NCBI GenBank assembly: GCA_028023455.1
Contig: JAQFVV010012404.1
Span: 15,985,000 to 16,048,999, forward strand
DNA from: Epiperipatus broadwayi
Taxonomy: Eukaryota; Onychophora; Udeonychophora; Euonychophora; Peripatidae
Direction: 5' to 3'
Length of the DNA stretch: 64,000 bases
Positions 51,440 to 62,780 of the stretch are shown here, piece after piece. The notes beneath the pieces were generated by a model. The model searched no databases and had not been told where the DNA came from. It saw nothing but the letters and a program-made list of their open reading frames with translations. Position 1 is the stretch's first letter; each line of letters begins with the position of its first letter. A program made the position numbers and the translations under genes.

Positions 51440-52080
51440 ATCATTATAAATCATCAGGCAACTAATAAAATAATTGTTAATAATAAATAAATAAAATTTT
51501 GTTATTAACTTAACTGATAGAAGATTTAATAAAAAAGAAATAGATTTACTTAAAAAAGGTTTAAATTATGTACCAATTGGTGATTATGATATATAAAAAA
51601 CGAATTTTCAAAATAAAAGCAAAAATGCAATTAATTGAGAATTAGTGTAATAATAATTTTATATATGATAATATAATAAATAAAGATTTTTTAATGAACA
51701 AATTAAAATTTAGAATGATAAAATTGGAATATGATTCAGAAAAAAAGATTGTTATAATTATAGAAAATAAAATATTATTAAAAATATAAATAATAAATAC
51801 TATTATTTATTATTTTTAAAAGGAGATAAAACATCAAGTGTTATTTTAACTAAGGAGGAATATAATAAGATGATTATTAAAAGATGATTGTTTTGAAAAA
51901 ATAAAAAAAAAATGAAAGTTTGTTAATGACTAAAAGAATTAATAAAATTTTAATACAAATGAATAAAAAAGATTATATTAATAAGTAAGAAATGTTTAGA
52001 TTAAAAAGAATGGTTGTAAATTGTGCAAACATATATTGTTTACATAAAATCCATAAAACAGATATATTAAGTACCATACT
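51440..52080 (+). pseudogene. Penelope-like element N-terminal RT fragment
   Basis: The plus-strand frames include KKEIDLLKKGLNYVPIGDYD (near 51530), FLLKGDKTSSVILTKEEYNK (near 51815) and YCLHKIHKTDIL (near 52040). They match, in the correct order and spacing, the Penelope-like N-terminal blocks LLxKGLxFxP, the xADKGxxxVVxxKxxY block and YGLPKIHK. Several stops and frameshifts occur. The sequence stops resembling the family just after the IHK motif, before the catalytic palm. The whole stretch is extremely A-rich. Confidence 0.72.
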
Positions 52081-52943
52081 GTTTTCTTTTCTTTTTATCA
52101 TTATAAATATTATTTATAAACTTTACAACAATTTTAAAAAAATCTGAACATTTTACTGAAAATAATTAGGTGTGTGCTATTAGCATGTGTGTGTGCAGTA
52201 TATGTGTGAAAATATGTTAATTAGTTATGACATTTTGTAAAAAAAATGGATGTTTCAACTAGAATGCAAACTAGCAACTTTTATTGGTTTGATTTTTTAT
52301 TTTTAAATCATAATCAACAAGAGAAAAAATATAGAACAAAGAAATCTTAAAAATTATGCTATAAAAACAGATAAAACAGTGAAAGCTGGTAATTTTACAT
52401 TTTAGTAAACCAACATATTTTTTTAAATATATATATTAATTTTGCTTTATTAAAATTCAGTTAAGTGCATGCAATAATATGTATAACTATAATTAGCATT
52501 TCTAAAAAAATTTGTTATAAAAGATAATAATACATGCAGCATACTTTATGGCAGCTCTAACTCATAGCTACTTTATTTATTTTATTTTATTTGTCATAAT
52601 ATCACAGCTCTAAAGAAGGCTGAAGGATAGTCATAATATAAGATTGTACATAGTCAAATATGTTTAAAAATACATATATACAAGCAACAAAGATTACAAA
52701 TTATAAAATTATTATATAAAAGCCTTTTTCGGCAAATTATATTTTTTTGCCCTTTTCAATATGTCTCCTTGATTTAAAGCACATACAGTGACATCTATAT
52801 CAATACATGAGAGAAGACAGATAAACAAATGGATATCTGACACGATCTATTATGTGATTTTTTTTTTCTCAATTCTACTACAAAATTACTCTGTTATATA
52901 TATTGAATGGATATATATCCACATATATTAATTAATTAACTAT

Positions 52944-55940
52944 TGTAACAGTCAAGTTTGTACATTCGCGTAACAGAATTCAGAATCCAAGCAAAAGAGA
53001 CCGAAGCTGACCAGACCAGGACTGTAACATCCCGAGTCCGACCGCACTTCAACTCGTCAACCAGGATTCCAAGACTCACGACCTTACGAATGACCACCTT
53101 GAAATTACACGTAGTAGATCTCTTTCCACACGGCCGACATAGGTCACGGAGAAGCAATGAGACTCAGATAATTAAAAGAAAGGTTCTTAATTGACTAAAA
53201 TATCACTAATTTAATTTAACTTAATGCATAGTCTTCACATATATAGACTATAAAAGATAATTAGAATTGGCTTGAATTAAATCAATAACGAAACAGAGAA
53301 CGAAATACATTAAATTAATTATATATTTATTTACAACTCATAGCTATATCACTTATTTACAATAGCATTCAGCGTAGAATGTACAAACATTTGGTAATTC
53401 AAAATCACTTCACATAAGTAATCATTAAATTTCATAGATGAGTTTAACATGTGCCCATCTTAGGAATTGTTTACAATTGATACATAATTAATCACTACGT
53501 TATGCCTATAAATCTCGATAAGCCAAATCCTATTACATTTGTGGCTGGTATATGAATAATTATATTAAACTTTGATCATGAATTTATTTACTAAAATACC
53601 CATATATAATTTAATAACGAGCGCATAAACCAGCTCAAGTAATGATCGATCGAACATGGCTTTCGAGAGAAAATTTCAGAATGCTGAAAGCGTTATATAA
53701 AGGAGGGAGAGTTGGCTAAAATAAGATTTTACCAATGCGCTATGGCACAGGTAAACAATAATAGGAAAAGTCGCTCTATGGATGGATGAAATAACTTCAG
53801 GGTTCTTGCACAAACGCCGTACCCTGTAACCGATCGCAATGCTGCGTGAAAAGGAACATTGTGTTCAGGAATGGCGGGGGTCTTACGTGCTAACCTGGCC
53901 TTGGCTCAGGCTTCGCTACTGCTCTACCCTATAAGAGAAGATGTCTGGCAACGCCGTGGCTCCATCTTAAGATACGTATATTACGTATAGCAGCAAAACG
54001 AGAATAATTTTATAAAATAAGATCACATCCGCCAAGCAAAGAATAGTATATTTCATACTATGAAATACGAGTTAATAGCATATTAGCTCTATCAAATTTG
54101 GGACCAACTCTTGCGTAGCCTGATAATAAATGTCTATGCTACTAAAGGGAATCTTATTACATCTGTACTTTGACATGTTCGATCTATTAAGTTACTTATA
54201 GATAATAAATATTTAAGGAGGGAAAGTATATTTCTATGGACTTAAGAATTTAAATGTCAAATATACTTATAAATACGATCAATGTTAAATTTAATTCTAA
54301 ATAAACTTATAAGGTTAAGTTTTTAATTGGTTGATTATAAAAGAGCCACATTTCACATATTAAATCATTTAAATAAAAAAATAGGATTTCGAAACAGCGC
54401 AGAAAGTTGACGCTATAAATAAATTACGCGAAGATTTTCAAATAATATCTTCTTAAAACATAAAAATAATTGCCTACTGTTTCGAAATATTGGCATATAA
54501 AATATAATAAGCATTTAAAATAAACAAAGAAATATAGACACAACCGCAGTGATATAACTTTAAACTAAACACATAATGCACTTTAAATGAAAGGAAAATA
54601 TAAATAAGTCAGATTATTTAAACTTTAACACATTAAATTTTGGATAGCAATTGACATATTAAACTATTAAATGGATTTTAAGTTTTGATTACATTTAGCT
54701 TTATCATTATTTGAAAAAGAAAGTTAGCTAACTTAGATAGATATTATTACATTTAGAATTACACAGAATTACACAGAATTACACAGAGCTCTGCGGTTTG
54801 AAAAATAAAACGGTACCGGTATGATTTATCTGCAAGTTCTTGGCTGTTGGTTTGGTTTAGTTTGACTGGGCGGCATCATCTTTCCCATTATGTTAGGCTC
54901 GTCTCTTCTATCGGCATGATGGTGGTTTAGGCATTTCGACGAGAGAAACCCCGTTCTCCCGCGGAGTCACAGCAACAAGATGCCCGCTTTTAGCCGGACA
55001 TGTTCAAATTAACAATTGTGAATACTGGTTACAACTCTCACTAACAATATGGCTGTCCCTCTCCAACAATACAGAGTATTTATATGTTTTCCTTATCGGA
55101 ATCTCCCGCCTCAAGACTCAGGAATTTAATTAAGTGTTTTTCAATTTATAATTCAGATCTTCGATAACTTATGTTAGAAACATTCCATAAGCTATTATTA
55201 TAATTAAGATTTTTCGTTGCAAACAATTGTCCAATTTAGATTTTAAAATAACTTAAATCTTATCTAAGGGGATTTTAATTAGTAAATTTTTAACTAGTTT
55301 TACTTTTTACGAATTCCAGGTGTGGTCGTTAATGACACTTGTTTACAACCAAAAATCTGTTAATTACTTGACCAGCTTTTATTTTTAATCTTACATATAA
55401 TAGAAACTCTTTCTATTTAAAAACAACCTTTTAACATTTTTTTAAAACGAAAACATTTTCATCATATTTATTAAAAATAATTTACAAATATATTTTGATA
55501 TAGCTTTTAAATATATTTTCGAGAAACTTTTCCCTGAAATATATTTAAAACAAGAAATCTTTTAACAATTTTAAAGAAACATTTAATAGTATTTTTAGAT
55601 AACGGCTTTTACATATTTTAAATCATGTCTTTCTTCTATATAGCACAGATTATATATCCACATACGAAATTAAAATATTAAACAACAAAATTAATAATTT
55701 ACTCTTAACTTAAATAATATAATAACCAGTTTTAGAAATCTTAAATAACTTTAGTACGCTATAATTTTACTAATCCTATCTAATTATAGCGTTCGTTCGC
55801 ACGTAAATATATAATACTGTTTATACAGACATGAACGAATTTTATATTTATTAACATTTAAATAGGTTCGAACTTAGCACAGATGAGAGTGTCATTAGGT
55901 TTGATGGTGAAACGGAAAGGGATTGGAGATTTCCGTTTCA
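52944..55940. mobile_element. LTR-like 3.0-kb insertion, probable solo LTR
   Basis: It begins TGTAACAGTC and ends CCGTTTCA, so it has TG..CA termini, and is flanked by CTAT on both sides (52940-52943 and 55941-55944). The undisrupted site in the other palindrome arm (57711-57730) has a single CTAT at the same place, so both boundaries are exact. No internal direct repeat, gag or pol is visible; one LTR left after recombination is the simplest reading. The TGTAACAG start is shared with the Gypsy-like element at 29888-35399, whose LTRs are also very long. Its last bases form an inverted pair, GTGAAACGGAAA with TTTCCGTTTCAC. A non-autonomous DNA element is the alternative. Confidence 0.72.
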
Positions 55941-55944
55941 CTAT

Positions 55945-56835
55945 CCATTCTTTATCCATTAACCACTTATTATTTAACTTAATGGATTGTTTGTATATAT
56001 TCATACAGTTGTTTTTATTATACATGATGTAGTTTGTTTCATATATTTTACGTCTATTAACATTTTTAATATAATCAAGAACACTTATATTATCAATACA
56101 ATTTATTTTATGTCCGTACTGCAAATAATGAACATATAACACAGATCTATCATCTTTCCTAGCAATAGCATCATTGTGTTATTTAGCTTTTTCTCCCAAT
56201 TGCTTTGATGTCTGGCCATAGTAAATCATATTACAAAAATTACATCTAATTTTATAAACCATTCCTCTCTTATATTTTATATCATCTTTAATCCTACAAT
56301 TAGTTATCAATTTATCCAAATTTTTGCTATTAGACCATCCCACGTTAATGTTTTTATCTATATAATTTTTACTTTTTTTATTTAATATATTATATACACT
56401 AGGCAAATATGAAATTTTTATCCACTTCTTTTGTTTATTAGTCCTACATCTATTATTATTCGTGCTATTTACTCCATGTTGTGAAAATATATTGTCAATA
56501 CTACGCGCTGCATATCCATGTCCCATATATGTTTGTTTAAATTTATCCTTCTGTAACATAGCAATATTTCTATCTGTATTAAATCTATCGTTCTTATATT
56601 TAAAATTCTTAATTACACTCATCTTTTGTGTCCATGGTTGTTTTGAATCAATTGATATAATTTTCCTTAATTTATAATCTTTAATAAAATGCTTAATTAT
56701 AATATCATTATTTTGATTTAAAATAATTTCAATATCTAAATACCTTATTTCATTATCAATTTCTTTCATAGTAAACCTAATATTATCAACATTATTATTA
56801 AATTGTTTATATAATTTATATATTGCCCTTTTATA
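55945..56835 (-). pseudogene. Penelope-like element left arm: RT thumb plus GIY-YIG
   Basis: The minus strand encodes, from the palindrome centre, a frame with FNNNVDNIRFTM and EIRYLDIEIILNQ (the RT7 FTxExE..LxFLD region), QKDKFKQTYMGHGY, and a GIY-YIG start (GMVYKIRCNFCNMIYYGQTS) with the CxxC linker. At 56178 the frame meets TAA in the codon before the His of the conserved R-x-x-H, then continues in frame (HNDAIARKDDR, VHYLQYGHKI, NKWLMDKEWIV) to 55945, where the insertion cuts it. The RT palm is absent. About ten residues differ from the right arm. Confidence 0.85.
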
Positions 56836-57726
56836 TAAACAATTTTATATAAACAATTTAATAATAATGTTGATAATATTAGGTTTACTATGAAAGAAAT
56901 TGATAATGAAATAAGGTATTTAGATAGTGAAATTATTTTAAATCAAAATAATGATATTATAATTAAGCATTTTATTAAAGATTATAAATTAAAGAAAATT
57001 ATATCAATTGATTCAAAACAACCATGGACACAAAAGATGAGTGTAATTAAGAATTTTAAATATAAGAACAATAGATTTAATACAGATAGAAATATTGCTA
57101 TGTTACAGAAGGATAAATTTAAACAAACATATATGGGACATGGATATGCAGCGCGTAGTATTGACAATATATTTTCACAACATGGAGTAAATAGCATGAA
57201 TAATAATAGATGTAGGACTAATAAACAAAAGAAGTGGATAAAAATTTCATATTTGCCTAGTGTATATAATATATTAAATAAAAAAAGTAAAAATTATATA
57301 GATAAAAACATTAACATGGGATGGGCTAATAGCAAAAATTTGGATAAATTGATAACTAATTGTAAAATTAAAGATGATATAAAATATAAGAGAGGTATGC
57401 TTTATAAAATTAGATGTAATTTTTGTAATATGATTTACTATGGCCAGACATCAAAGCAATTGGGAGAAAGAGCTAAATAACACAATGATGCTATTGCTAG
57501 GAAAGATGATAGATTTGTGTTATATGTTCATTATTTGCAGTACGGACATAAAATAAATTGTATTGATAATATAAGTGTTCTTGATTATATTAAAAATGTT
57601 AATAGACGTAAAATATATGAAACAAACTACATCATGTATAATAAAAACAACTGTATGAATATATACAAACAATCCATTAAGTTAAATAATAAGTGGTTAA
57701 TGGATAAAGAATGGATAGTTAATTAA
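56836..57726 (+). pseudogene. Penelope-like element right arm: RT thumb plus GIY-YIG
   Basis: This is the mirror copy: RT7-like block (EIRYLDSEIILNQ), then GMLYKIRCNFCNMIYYGQTS and, beyond a TAA at 57478-57480, HNDAIARKDDRF through NNKWLMDKEWIVN and a natural-looking stop near 57727. The internal TAA sits at the same codon as in the left arm, so it predates the duplication. Between arms the proteins differ at only about ten positions in the first 196 residues. The RT catalytic core is missing, so the element could not have moved by itself. The GIY-YIG nuclease would nick target DNA to prime reverse transcription in an intact relative. Confidence 0.87.
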
Positions 57727-58199
57727 TTAATATATGTGGATATATATCCATTCAATATATATAACAGAGTAATTTTGTAGTAGAATTGAGAGAAAAAAAA
57801 TCACATAATAGATCGTGTCAGATATCCATTTGTTTATCTGTCTTCTCTCATGTATTGATATAGATGTCACTGTATGTGCTTTAAATTGTGGAGACATATT
57901 GAAAAGGCAAAAAAATATAATTTGCCAAAAAAGGCTTTTATATAATAATTTGTAATCTTTGTTGCTTGTATATATGTATTTTTAACCATATTTGACTATT
58001 GTATACTTGAAGTGCAACATAAAAAAAGAATTGGTTTTAATTCTGATTCTTTTTCTGTATAATATAAGATTGTGTACACATATATACAACAAAAATTTGT
58101 TTTGATAAAAAGTGTTAAAAGTAAGATGGATAAATTGCCTTTATATAATTATTTGTTCTGTTTATAAAAAGAAAGCATGTTTAAATTTGTTGAATAATA

Positions 58200-58520
58200 A
58201 TAATAATAAAGATTATAATTTTTTGAAAATAATGAATTCAGTTTATAATGTTAAATGGTTGAATTAGGGGTAATAAAGAAGTCTTATATATTGGGATTAC
58301 AAAAAATAAATTAATTAGAGATTAATGCAACATTTTAATGATAAAAATTCTGCTGTTTATGTACTTATGAAACAATGTAAACATAAAGATTTTAAAATAG
58401 AAATATTTGAATGTACAAAATCTTATTACTTTTAAAGAATTATAAAAGAAAGTATTTATATAAATCAAATGAAACATTGAATGAATAAATTTTTTGAAAA
58501 AAGAAAATAAATACATTTAT
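58200..58520 (+). pseudogene. Penelope-like GIY-YIG fragment, different lineage
   Basis: From 58287 the plus strand reads YIGITKNKLIRD, then (after a stop and frame change) QHFNDKNSAVYVLMKQCKH and DFKIEIFEC. This is the YIG motif followed by the H..D.NSAV..H...H.F.IEILE segment of GIY-YIG endonucleases. It differs clearly from the palindrome copies and from 50600-51025, so it is a third lineage. It is heavily decayed. Confidence 0.6.
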
Positions 58521-59810
58521 TGATAATATATTAAGTTAAAAACTTTAATATAAAGATTAATGATAATTAATAGGAAAAAATGTTTTATGTTTAAAGTTAT
58601 TATGGTGTATAAAAAATTCAATGAAATTTCATTGGATATAATTTAAATGCAACTTGATAGTTAAATAATTATAGGAAATTAAATTGGAAGGTTTTTTTAA
58701 AGCATGACTTTTTATAAAAGAAATGTGAATTGTTAGAGGGAATAATTTTCAAAGTAAATATAATATACATTTTTCTTTTTGATTACATAAGGATTGTATA
58801 TTCTTAATTAATTTTTTGCATTACATTAGTATGAAATTTTATATTTTTATTTATTATGTTCATAATTATATATACATATTGTAATTAAATAAGGTTTGAC
58901 TTTGTCATGCCTCATGATTTGGGCAAGCCAATTCCAACTAAACTTTAAATCTATTAAACTATCATGTAAAATAATGAGCCTCAACTAGCAACTAAAATTG
59001 CAACAGTAAATAAATAAATCTAAATGCTGAGATTGTTAAGATGATCCAGAATCAAAGGCCATTTTATTGAATCCAAACTACATTCAATAAATAATAAATA
59101 ATCTAATAAACTTTAATAAATTAATCTCCTTTTCTTCTTAAATCCTTAATTGCTTTTAAATATATGTGTATCTTGTATACTCTAAATCTTTTTTTAATGT
59201 TATGGCAAAGTATCTTCTAATTAGATTTGAAATATATTTAAATGTTGTTTCAAGCATTTTAGGACCAATTAAATATCTATACTATCAATTATAATCATGT
59301 GCTCCAAACTTGTAATAAATGATATAATCTTATAAATAAATATAAAAAAAGAAATCAAGTTTAATTAATAAATAAGTTCATATTTTATTTACATTAAATA
59401 ACATAATACTAATAATAATTTATTGATTTCCACTTTATTTGTATATTTCTTTACTATTTCCAGTTTGGTCCAATGATTATCTTATATCATGACTCCTAAA
59501 GTGTTAACAAAGGTAATCAATTTTATTTAGATTCAATTTTTTTTTTAGTTAAACAAAAAATAAATTTAAATAATATTATGAATATATTTCTCAGGTAAAT
59601 GATTTAAATAATTCATATCTAACTCTTCAATTATACTTATCTTTAATCTTAAATGTATAATTTTTGCGAATACTACTCTTAAGTCTATTGTGAAAATGAG
59701 TCATTTTATAGAGTGGCTAAAATATTAAAAAAATATTATATGAATATATGCATAAGCTTCACTAAATATATCTATTCTAAAGAAATGCATGCTATAATGC
59801 AATTAAGATG
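58521..59810. other. AT-rich, nothing recognised
   Basis: No coding potential, repeat family or splice-flanked frame could be supported. Confidence 0.45.
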
Positions 59811-60258
59811 TAACATGATCACCATTTTTTACACTTGCTCAATCTGTTTAAACAGGCAAAACTCTCTATACAATAATGCCACTCAGTGCAAGTCAGAGTA
59901 ATCAATGGATGCAAGAAGGTTTGTGCATAAAATTCTTATCTAGTGCCTACTTGTCCAATATCTCCAGACTAGTTCTTAACTTGTGGCTTTCATTAATGAG
60001 GAGCCTTGGATCTAAGAGCACTGCACCTAGATCTTAGGATGTAATGCGACCCCCCAAAGATAAAAGGTGGCTGCTGAAGGGTTGCATTAGACCCTAAGAT
60101 TTAGGTGCAAGGTTTCTCACTGATGAAAGCCACAAGTTAGAAAACAGTCTGGGGATATTGGATGAGTAGGCACTAGATAGGGATTTTATGCACAAATTTT
60201 CTTGCATCCATTGATTACTCTGGCTTGCACTGAGTGGCACTACTGTACGGAGAATTAA
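59810..60258. mobile_element. Palindromic MITE-family member with both arms
   Basis: The left arm, from GGCAAAACTCTCTATAC (59856), and the right arm, ending GTACGGAGAATT (60256), are reverse complements around a centre near 60070. The body words ATCAATGGATGCAAGAAGG, ATCCAATATC and CACTAGATAGGGATTTTATG are those of the copies at 13372, 19018 and 44471. The loop holds GCGACCCCCC and GGTTGCATTAGACCC. A GTTTAAACAG remnant of the inverted end precedes the left arm. An AACATGATCACCAT tail precedes that, as at 18965. It is non-coding. Confidence 0.75.
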
Positions 60259-61190
60259 GACATAAACATTATTATTAAAAATATATCAATAACATTTATC
60301 TATGTTTATAGAAATTTTACCTCTACCATTCCAATAAAAAAAAAGCTATTGCAAACTCCATTTATCTTTGAAGACATATTATAAATGGCAAGACTAAATT
60401 ATTATAAGTTATAAAAAATAATTTTATAATCTAGATATAACTCTTGTTAAACAATTAAATTATCTGCAACTAAAGCAATTTATTCATGTTCAAAAATAAA
60501 TATGTGGGTTGTATGTGAAATAAATTATACAAATATTAAATATAAACACCTGTTCTTCATTTTTATAAACTTTCACTAGAGAATACTAAAATAAAACATA
60601 TACATAAATATAATAATAATGCATTAACCTTTCTGTTTATTGATTTATTTTTTTAAAAAATTCTTAAAAGTTCTATGCAAATAAAATTCATGATGCTGTT
60701 TTAAAATCTTTGTCCCATGGCGATTTAAGAAAAGCAAATGGATACAAAGATTTTAGGAAACGATTACTTGAAAGATGAATAGTTTTAGGAGTATGAAATC
60801 TATTATTTAAATGCTTATTTTTGAAGATAATTACAACAAGCAAATGACACTAATTAAAAGTTCTTGCAAATGATTAAAAAATTTAAATCAATCAAGATGT
60901 TGATTTCTTTGTCTAGAAATATTCTAATAAATTGTTATTTTTAATTTTCTTTCCTTTTGAACATACATCTTGAAAAGATTTCTCAAGTCAGATAAAATTG
61001 TCAGAGCAATTAATAAAATTTGGATTCTAGCTACGCATATTTATGATTTGTTTATACATTATAATAATTTTTGTAATTTAATATTTTAATGGCAAAATAG
61101 CAAGAAGAATCATCAATGATAAAAGCAAATGAATAAAGTAATTTTTCTTTGAATATTTCTTTTATTTCTATCCAATTTTTCTTTATGTAA
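60259..61190. other. AT-rich, nothing recognised
   Basis: No supportable feature was found between the MITE-family copy and the LINE 3' region. Confidence 0.45.
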
Positions 61191-61199
61191 GCATTTCCT

Positions 61200-62780
61200 T
61201 GGCATTCTTCCAACACAATAGCTTGATGTAATGTGATGTGATGTATTATGGCTTCTCCTTAAACGAAGTCAAGAATATCTCAGCAATTATGCCCACATAA
61301 ACCTGTTAGCCACTTTATTTTACATTCCCCATTCTAAATTTACTCATAATCTGCTCTATCCCATTTCCACAACATAATTTTTGTCAACTCTATAACCTTT
61401 ATATCTAAATTCCCCTTATCTTTTCCCAAACCCAGCATAAAAACCAATAATTCACTTTCTGTATAATCACTCTTTTCATATTTATTTTTCCACAACTTCA
61501 TTATATGTACCCTTTCTGTTTTCAAACATTTACATTCAATTAACAAATGCCTAATATTTTCAATTCCTTCCTTACATAATTTACAAAATAAATCACCCAT
61601 ATTTTTCCATTTACGTGTATATTCTTTTGTAGCTAAAGATCCCGTTCGAGCCTTAAACAATAAACTACTTTTCTTACTATTATCATATATTAACTCACAC
61701 CTAATATTCTGTTTATTTCTATATATATTTAAACTCTTTTTACCCTCCATACTATTTCTCCATCTCTCTAACTCCCTAGTCTTTATTAATAAATTTATTC
61801 TTTTATCCCATTCCTTACTACTATAACACTCAATAATCCTCTTAACACAATCATCCCATCTTTTGTACAAATATACTGATATAAATTCTTTATCCAAATC
61901 TTTTGCATACCGCATTACCTTTCTCACCCATCTTGTTACCTGCCCTTTACTCATAACCCAATTAAATACTATTTTAGCTATTCTTTTATTATCCATAAAC
62001 TGCAATCTACCAAACATTTTCATTTTACTTTTTGCATCTCTCATATGAAAACTTGACCATCCCATTTCTCCTTGAATTACCTCCCTTGCTGTCCATACTT
62101 CTGCATCCAATGCATGTCTTCCTACTTCCCTTTGAGCTTTTTCTAAATAATCTAATATCTTTTTACTAACATATAATGCATCATTACCATATGTTAACCC
62201 TGCTACTGCAACTCCTTTCCATATAATTCTAGCTACATCATATTTATTATATGAAAATACTGTTACTTTCTTTATCAATCCCTTTCTTTTCTTTGCTTCA
62301 TTTATCAATTTTTTCTCCCATTCATCCAAATAATTTTTCTGATTACTTAAAATAATTCCCAAATAACTATATCTATTCACCACACTTAACTTAAGATTCT
62401 ACATCTTCTCATTCCTCAGTATTAACCATCACTATATTTGATTTTTCTTCACTAAATTTAATCCCCATCTCTTTACCCACCCCACATGTCCTCAACATAA
62501 CTTCCATATCTTCTCTTTCTTCTGCACACAAAAATATATCATCCACAAAAAAAGACCTGACAAAATATATACTCCCTTACTACCTATTAATGGTATTTCT
62601 ATCCCTCTTCCTAATCTTTCTATTGCTCTTTCCATTTCACTCAAATACAACACAAACAAAATAGGTGACATAGGCATCCTTGCCTTAGTCCCACACCATT
62701 TTTAACTTTAATTGATTCTATATTCTCTAATTGATATTCTCTAATTGATCCTCATGTTTTGTAATATACACACCTGGTGT
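61200..62780 (-). mobile_element. 5'-truncated LINE copy (RT C-terminal half)
   Basis: The minus strand runs from the RT palm near 62700 to a 3' end near 61200, homologous over its last ~750 bp to the copy at 19405-20150. The RT core shows SPILFVLYLSEMERAIERL and, in a neighbouring frame, the catalytic FVDD (near 62550), so the active site is spelled but out of frame. A second disruption lies at the QG/PMSP block (near 62675). Everything upstream of the palm, including endonuclease and ORF1, is lost. A mature 5' truncation plus frameshifts makes it inactive. Confidence 0.85.
61340..62383 (-). pseudogene. LINE reverse-transcriptase C-terminal domain frame
   Basis: This open frame of about 347 codons begins inside the element (VNRYSYLGIILSNQ), matching the family YKYLGxxL block just after the RT palm. 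It continues with AGLTYGNDALYVSKK, AQREVGRHAL and GEMGWSSFHMRDAKSKM, which are typical of LINEs abundant in tick genomes. Near residues 263-284 a Cys/His knuckle, CKLCKEGIENIRHLLIEC, is intact. It ends at a natural stop (WKWDRADYE). The first Met is not a true start. The long intact frame indicates a fairly young insertion. Confidence 0.85.

Larger units (their letters stand above)
52655..58000. mobile_element. Head-to-head Penelope-like palindrome, split by an insertion
   Basis: The right arm (about 56836-58000) and left arm (56835 down to 55941, continuing at 52943-52655) are reverse complements centred near 56835. Removing the 52944-55940 insertion leaves a palindrome of about 2.36 kb with ~1.17-kb arms. 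Each arm carries the RT thumb, linker and GIY-YIG domain plus the 3' non-coding end. A 15-bp word, ATAATATAAGATTGT, lies in direct orientation just outside each end (52633-52647 and 58059-58073), a possible target duplication. Palindromic or partly inverted dimers are known for Penelope-type elements. Confidence 0.85.

Noticed and set aside
52958-53194. 78-codon Arg/Thr-rich frame, and its 73-codon antisense partner
   Set aside because: Both are in the LTR-like insertion, overlap each other on opposite strands, and show no domain.
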